Source of the DNA: an uncultured Gammaproteobacteria bacterium
Lineage (GTDB): Bacteria > Pseudomonadota > Gammaproteobacteria > Pseudomonadales > Pseudohongiellaceae
NCBI GenBank assembly: GCA_903853385.1
Contig: CAINTJ010000029.1
Coordinates: 1 to 64,000 of the forward strand
DNA length: 64,000 nt
Direction: 5' to 3'
How positions within the stretch are numbered: the first letter of the stretch is position 1; each line of letters opens with the position of its first letter. A model generated the notes under the pieces. It saw only the letters and a program-made list of their open reading frames with translations, did no database searches and was not told the origin of the DNA. Positions 57,280 through 64,000 of the stretch are shown one piece after another. The position numbers and the translations under genes are program-made.

Positions 57280-58490
57280 TGTTGATTCCTCTTGCCTTCA
57301 CGCTTGGGTGCTTCCAGTTCGGTGGCAGTAGGGGAGTCAATGACACGGACTTTGCCATCGGGTATTACACGTAACTGGCCTTCAATGATGACCTCGGCCC
57401 CCGGCATGAGTGCACCGGAGATCGCGGCATTGGTACCGTCATCAAACAGCACTCTGACCGGGATCTGCTTGGCCTGATCGCCAGCGATCATGAAAACAAA
57501 AGTGCCGTTGGGGCTGTCGTTGATGGCTTCGCGCGGAATCACCAGCGCGTCATGAACGTCGGCCAGTTGGACGGTGGCATTGACCAATTGCCCTGGCACC
57601 AGCGACAAATCATTGTTGGGGAAAGTCGCGCGCAACTCGATGGTGCCGCTCTGGCTGCTGACGATATTGCCGATGAAGTCGACTGGGGCGGTCAGATTAT
57701 GGCCGCTAACATCCTGCACATCGAGTATCGCCAGGATCTGGCCATTGCGTTGGCGCGCCTGGATGCGGGGCAGCTCGGCTTGCGACAGCGTGAAAGAGAC
57801 TTTTACCGGATGCACTTCCGCGATGGTCACCAGTGGTGTGCCATTGGCGCCGCTGGCGTTGATCATGTTGCCAGGCTGGATCAGCACGGCACCGGTCTTG
57901 CCATCAATGGGCGAACGGATTTGGGTATAGCTCAAGTTGAGCTCGGCCAGATCCACGGCCGCCTTGTCGGCAGCCACAGTGGCAGCCAGCATTGAGGCAT
58001 TGGTGCTGGAGGAATCTCGCTGTTGGGCAGAAGTTGAGCCTTGCATCTTCTGGTTGAGATCCACAAAGCGCTGTTTATCGCGCAGTGCGTTTTCCAGTTG
58101 GGCCTGATCACGCTGGTAGTTTGCTTTCGATTGGGCCAAGGCCACCTCGAATGCTCTGGCGTCGATCTGGAACAGCAGCTCACCCTTTTTGACGAACTGC
58201 CCTTCCTTGAACATGGCTTTCTCCAAGGTGCCCTGAACCCGGGCCGAGACCTGCACCAAGGTATTGGCCAGCACTGTGCCGAGGCTGCGGTCAATCACTG
58301 CCATATCCCGTTTTTCAACCTTGGCAACGCGTACCGGAGCAGTATTGTTGTTGATGCGGTTGGTGTTGCCGGTTTCGGGACGGTTGAAATACCAATAACC
58401 GCCCAACACTGCAGCGAGAGTAAGTGCTCCGGCGAACCATATCTTGCCGCGCGAGCGGGTCGGTGGCGAGCCAGCAGTCGAAGTGGACAT
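57276..58490 (-). CDS. RND efflux periplasmic adaptor (MdtA-like)
   Basis: A 404-residue membrane-fusion protein with an N-terminal membrane anchor (about 14-34), lipoyl half-motifs around a coiled-coil hairpin (about 90-190) and a beta-barrel domain. The ATG at 58490 is chosen because AGGA lies 6 nt upstream; the frame is open further but gives an odd N-terminus. It is the first gene of the adaptor-pump operon. Confidence 0.93.
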   Translation of the reverse strand: MSTSTAGSPPTRSRGKIWFAGALTLAAVLGGYWYFNRPETGNTNRINNNTAPVRVAKVEKRDMAVIDRSLGTVLANTLVQVSARVQGTLEKAMFKEGQFVKKGELLFQIDARAFEVALAQSKANYQRDQAQLENALRDKQRFVDLNQKMQGSTSAQQRDSSSTNASMLAATVAADKAAVDLAELNLSYTQIRSPIDGKTGAVLIQPGNMINASGANGTPLVTIAEVHPVKVSFTLSQAELPRIQARQRNGQILAILDVQDVSGHNLTAPVDFIGNIVSSQSGTIELRATFPNNDLSLVPGQLVNATVQLADVHDALVIPREAINDSPNGTFVFMIAGDQAKQIPVRVLFDDGTNAAISGALMPGAEVIIEGQLRVIPDGKVRVIDSPTATELEAPKREGKRNQQ

Positions 58491-58770
58491 GAATGTTCCT
58501 GTAGCTGGTTGCGTTTCTTGCCAGTTGGCTTTACGCATGGGGGCTATCCTAGTCGAAAGTGGGCCAGTGCCATACCTCTGCGCGGCCGCTTCCATTAAGT
58601 TTGCAATTAGTGACGTGATGACGCTTGCGAGCGGCATAGTAATCAATGGTGCCTTCTCATTTCCGTCCATATGGCATAACGGTTGCTGATCATCCAATGG
58701 CCGCACTTTCCAGCCAGCAGTGGGCGGCGGGTTGCGGATTTGTTGCGGGAACATGGTTGTGAACCTCAAT

Positions 58771-58789
58771 GCGAATGGTTGTCATTTGC
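58771..58789 (+). promoter_or_regulatory. Fur-box-like palindrome
   Basis: GCGAATGGTTGTCATTTGC matches 12 of 19 positions of the Fur consensus and keeps the GAATG/CATT core symmetry; the surrounding AATGCGAATG...CATTTGCATAA is also near-palindromic. It lies 13 bp before the cupredoxin ATG, suggesting iron repression. The 312-bp gap 58491-58802 shows no gene. Confidence 0.6.
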
Positions 58790-58802
58790 ATAAAGGGTGC
58801 CT

Positions 58803-59191
58803 ATGAAGCCGCTATTGTTGTTACTTTACCTGGTGTTACTGACTAGCCAAGTTGCAGAAACCAGGATAACGCTGAGTATTCGTGATCACCGGTTTGTGCC
58901 GGCAGAAGTGAAAGTTGCTGCCGGACAAAAAGTCCGGCTAATGGTGCATAACCAGGATCCAACACCGGAAGAATTTGAAAGTCACCAGCGCAACCAGGAA
59001 AGCTGATCGCACCGGGTACCAACACCGGCATAATGGCCGGCATGCTCGGCGCGCTCATGGTGGCGGCTGTATTTGGCAAGTTTCTGCTCGTCCACCATCA
59101 GGCCATCCGGTACAAGGCGGCATGGTTGCTGGCGACTTCGCAGGCTGCCCACGATCACACGCTGCGCGTGCAAATGGAGTACGAATTCTGA
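58803..59191 (+). pseudogene. Frameshifted cupredoxin (iron-uptake type)
   Basis: A signal peptide (MKPLLLLLYLVLLTSQVAE) leads into a cupredoxin domain (ITLSIRDHRFVPAEVKVAAGQKV, then EEFESHQRNQE) like those encoded with FTR1 ferrous/ferric permeases. The frame stops at 59004-59006. Restoring one A near 59000 would give EKLIAPG, the family's expected continuation, so a single-base loss is likely. The tail then runs to TGA at 59189-59191, but after APG it no longer resembles a cupredoxin, so a deletion may also have occurred. AAGGG precedes the ATG at 58803. No FTR1 gene remains nearby. Confidence 0.7.
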
Positions 59192-59203
59192 TATCGACAG
59201 CTG

Positions 59204-61429
<2,226 letters not shown>

Positions 61430-61587
61430 CTAACTGGTTGCTGAGTTTTGCATCCAGGCACCGAGAGTGCCAATTGACGCTCTCAATGGGATTGATAGAG
61501 GAGACCAGTGGAGTATCCAGTGGCCATAAAGGAAGCTTTATAGACTAACCATGTTGCCGGCATGCTGATGCAGCTCAAGCAACGGAC

Positions 61588-61617
61588 AAAAAATGCCCGG
61601 CCTTGGCAGACCGGGCA
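61588..61617 (-). terminator. Terminator after the GST-like gene
   Basis: Read on the minus strand: TGCCCGG, 10-nt loop, CCGGGCA, then six Ts (61593-61588). It ends the 61640-62296 gene and insulates katG. Confidence 0.9.
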
Positions 61618-61639
61618 AACCCCGAGCAGTAAAGAGTTG

Positions 61640-62296
61640 CTAGCCGGCCTTGGCGAATCTTACGGTATTCAGTTCCAGTTGGGCTTCATACAGCCACTCT
61701 TGCACATGCGGGTTGCGCAGCAACAACTGGCAGTATTCTTCGGCTGGAGCAGTCAGCTGGGCGCCATGACTGTCGAGGGTGATGGCAAATGGTGCCAGAA
61801 AGGCATCGACGATGCTGAACTTGCCGAACAGGTAGTCGCCACCGTCACCAAATTTGCGGCGGCAGCAGCTCATGATCGAGTCGAGGCGAGCAATTTCACG
61901 ATCCAGCGCCGCATCAGTGCGGGCCACCAGCCGCAGATGGCACTGCATTGGCCACTGCTGTTTGAAACTGTGGAAATCACCGTGCAGCTCAGCACACACT
62001 GAGCGGGCCGCAGCCCGCTTCTTTTGATGGCTTGGCCAGCCGCGGCCTTCCAGAAACGATTCATTCAGGTATTCGCAGATTGGCTGCGCATCCCATACCT
62101 TGATGTCATGATGAATGAGCACCGGCACCTTCAGTGACGGCGAGAACCAACCGAGTTTCTCAATGGCGTCATCACGAAACAGATCGATACTGATTTCGTT
62201 GAACGGCAGGTCGAACTGCTTCAGCAGCAGCCATGGTGTGAGAGAAGCGGCGGAAACGCTGCGATTGCCACTGACCAGGTTGAGTTCATGCATCAT
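61640..62296 (-). CDS. Glutathione S-transferase family protein
   Basis: A 218-residue protein with an N-terminal thioredoxin-like domain (HELNLVSGNRSVSAASLTPWLL, then VPVLIHHDIKVWDAQPICEYL) and a helical C-terminal domain. The cis-proline and D/S region that contacts glutathione (KVPVLI, WDAQPI) are visible; the start resembles the maleylacetoacetate isomerase/YfcF-like group. AGGAG lies 7 nt before the ATG. Substrate unknown. Confidence 0.85.
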   Translation of the reverse strand: MMHELNLVSGNRSVSAASLTPWLLLKQFDLPFNEISIDLFRDDAIEKLGWFSPSLKVPVLIHHDIKVWDAQPICEYLNESFLEGRGWPSHQKKRAAARSVCAELHGDFHSFKQQWPMQCHLRLVARTDAALDREIARLDSIMSCCRRKFGDGGDYLFGKFSIVDAFLAPFAITLDSHGAQLTAPAEEYCQLLLRNPHVQEWLYEAQLELNTVRFAKAG

Positions 62297-62558
62297 GGGA
62301 AGTCTCCTGTATGTTAGTACTGCTGCTGCCCCCGTGCTGGCGGGCAGGGTTGCCGGGTGTTGCCTGACTTGAGCGTATTCAACACTCCGACTCGTGCAAT
62401 ACTAAGGACCAAAACAGGCATCGCCCTGATCAATAGTGGCAAAATTCTGGCAAGCCCCCACAAGCCCACTCTGAAGGTGAAATTTGGGCTATATTTCTCT
62501 CCAGATGCTGTATTCACTGAGGCCCCAAGCCTTTGATCATTCAAGCAGGATTCCAAAG

Positions 62559-63272
62559 ATGACCCGCCGTATCGCCATCGTTGAAGACGAAGCCGCCCTG
62601 CGCGAGAATTACGCCAGCGTTTTGCGTAAACAGGGCTATGACGTCAGCACCTATTCCAACCGCAAGAAAGCGCAAACTGCCTTTGAACTGCGCTTGCCAG
62701 ACCTTGCCATCATCGACATCGGCCTTGAACACGAAATCGATGGTGGCTTCCTGCTGTGCCAGAGTTTGCGTTCGCTGTCGGAGGCTTTGCCGATCATTTT
62801 CTTCACAGCCCGCGACAATGACTTCGATACAGTCAGCGGTCTGCGCATGGGGGCCGATGATTATCTGACCAAAGACATCAGCATGCCGCACCTGTTGGCT
62901 CGCATTGCCGCGTTGTTTCGCCGTCAGGATGCCATGGATCAACCGGCTGCTCCGGAGAACCAGCTGGTGCGCGGTGAACTGGCGCTCGATCTCAGCCGGC
63001 TTACCGTGAATTGGAAAAACCGTACTGTGTCGCTGACGGTGACGGAATTCTGGATGCTGCACGCGCTGGTGAAATTTCCCGGCCATGTCAAAAGCCGTGA
63101 TGCCCTGATGCAGGAATCCAAGATCTATGTTGACAACAGCACCATAACTTCCCATGTGAAGCGTATGCGCAAAAAATTCATCCAGGTGGATGAGCATTTC
63201 GACTGCATCGATACTGTCTACGGCATGGGTTATCGCTGGAACCAGACTCCTTTGGGCAAGACACATGACTAG
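62559..63272 (+). CDS. pdsR: Dedicated sortase system response regulator
   Basis: A 237-residue OmpR-type regulator: receiver with phospho-acceptor D53 (LAIIDIGLEHEIDGG) and winged-helix DNA-binding domain (about 140-232). The sequence matches the proteobacterial dedicated sortase regulators, whose genes lie with a sortase and its substrate. The ATG at 62559 starts the receiver (MTRRIAIVEDEAAL); the earlier ATG at 62484 is not supported. It overlaps the kinase gene by 8 bp. Confidence 0.83.
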   Translation: MTRRIAIVEDEAALRENYASVLRKQGYDVSTYSNRKKAQTAFELRLPDLAIIDIGLEHEIDGGFLLCQSLRSLSEALPIIFFTARDNDFDTVSGLRMGADDYLTKDISMPHLLARIAALFRRQDAMDQPAAPENQLVRGELALDLSRLTVNWKNRTVSLTVTEFWMLHALVKFPGHVKSRDALMQESKIYVDNSTITSHVKRMRKKFIQVDEHFDCIDTVYGMGYRWNQTPLGKTHD

Positions 63273-64000
63273 CTTGCGGGCTTTGCGGCCTGGAATGCGT
63301 AGCAAGCTGCTGCTGCTGTCTTCATTGTTGCTGTTGCTGCCCTGGTTCGGCTACCAGTACGTCAAAGAGATGGAAGCCACCTTGCAGCGTGCGCAAGAAC
63401 AGATGGTGGCGAGTCTGGCACAGGCCTTGTCATTGGAGCTCAACGACAAGCCGAATTTGTTCAATGCTGTGAGTGAGGGAAAACCCGGTGGGGGTTTGTA
63501 TGTCTACCCTTTGCCGTTCATGCCCTCGCTGAACGATGCCAGCCTCGATGACTGGCAGCAATTCCGGCAGTTTGAACAGCCCTGGCAAGAAGGGAGTGAG
63601 AAACCGTATGCCGGTAACGCCACTACCAGTTTTCGCAGCGCTGCAGCAATACCAGGTGATCCGCTGGAATTCCGGCTGCTGCTGGGTGAACGCAATAACA
63701 ACCTGTTTATCTATGTGCGTGTGCGCGACCAGTTCGTAGTGCAGTCACCATCAACCCTGCTGCATCTGGGTGGTATTGATGCCCTGGAGTTGGCGCTGGT
63801 AGCCAGTGATGGCGAAGCCAGCCGTTATCGTCTCGGTGTTTTGCCTGACGGCTCTGTGCATGCCTGGCGTCAGGGTGCCGACCGTCAAAATATGCAGGGT
63901 TATGTGCCCGAACCCCGCATTGTCGGCCAGTACTTTGCCACTACGGACGGTTATGACTACGAAGTGAAATTGCCAATGAGTCTGGCGCAGCGCTCGCTGG
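63265..64000 (+). CDS. pdsS: Dedicated sortase system histidine kinase, 5' part
   Basis: The first 245 codons are in the window and the frame is still open at the edge. The N-terminus has a membrane helix (about 12-30, RSKLLLLSSLLLLLPWFGYQ) then a periplasmic sensor region. The start and VKEMEATLQRAQEQ stretch fit the PdsS family; the kinase core is outside. It overlaps pdsR by 8 bp. A sortase and its target gene would be expected beyond 64000. Confidence 0.78.
   Translation, partial: MTSLRALRPGMRSKLLLLSSLLLLLPWFGYQYVKEMEATLQRAQEQMVASLAQALSLELNDKPNLFNAVSEGKPGGGLYVYPLPFMPSLNDASLDDWQQFRQFEQPWQEGSEKPYAGNATTSFRSAAAIPGDPLEFRLLLGERNNNLFIYVRVRDQFVVQSPSTLLHLGGIDALELALVASDGEASRYRLGVLPDGSVHAWRQGADRQNMQGYVPEPRIVGQYFATTDGYDYEVKLPMSLAQRSL

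Overview
The window is 64 kb of chromosome from a gammaproteobacterium, roughly 50-55% GC. Order and content of the conserved genes resemble Pseudomonas and its marine relatives: yciB-yciO-trpS-scpAB-rluB, yciK-mupP-ubiG-mtaD, gyrA-pheA-tyrA-aroA-cmk-rpsA-ihfB, wbpL-wbpM-uvrB and thrS-infC-rpmI-rplT-pheST-ihfA-merR-tRNA-Pro. It differs from Pseudomonas in several ways. serC and hisC are missing between gyrA and pheA, PheA lacks the chorismate mutase domain, TyrA and AroA are separate proteins, and no O-antigen cluster lies between ihfB and wbpM. This suggests a Cellvibrionales- or OMG-like lineage, which is an inference.

Layout. 1-1160: the end of a chemoreceptor. 1433-8315: a five-gene, same-strand cluster of an exported metallo-beta-lactamase-fold protein, a planctomycete-type two-CxxCH protein (DUF1587/1595/1592/1588/1585), a Tat-exported DUF1552 protein, an exported ankyrin protein and a 2OG-Fe(II) oxygenase. 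Its function is unknown, and it is the best candidate for an undescribed system. 8330-13272 (minus strand): ligJ, then the molybdate transporter modABC, then a diguanylate cyclase. 13411-16727 (plus): a short FimV-like LysM protein, moaA and moaB, giving a molybdenum uptake and cofactor neighbourhood. 16739-17125: an unannotated 35-residue membrane peptide gene among six GGTAAC/GTTACC motifs, including a perfect palindrome. 17126-52404: core housekeeping genes (HemD-like protein, cyclophilin, tRNA charging, chromosome segregation, rRNA modification, ubiquinone and aromatic amino acid synthesis, ribosomal proteins, IHF alpha and beta, LapB, UvrB) with tRNA-Asn, tRNA-Val and tRNA-Pro.

52405-64000 is more variable. 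After tRNA-Pro and its terminator come a complete IS3-family element next to a truncated small membrane-protein gene, an RND efflux pair, a frameshifted cupredoxin gene behind a Fur-box-like site, katG, a glutathione S-transferase-like gene, and the start of a proteobacterial dedicated sortase two-component system (pdsR, pdsS) cut by the window edge.

Many core genes overlap by 4-25 bp and probably form operons: scpA/scpB, gyrA/pheA/tyrA/aroA/cmk, modABC, hemD-like/cyclophilin, RND adaptor/pump, ihfA/merR. Regulatory sequence seen directly includes an AUU start for infC, an 11-bp perfect hairpin in the gyrA leader, a hairpin between rplT and pheS, and strong terminators after the comEA-like gene, after tRNA-Pro, below the RND operon and after the GST gene. 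No CRISPR array, rRNA gene or prophage was seen.
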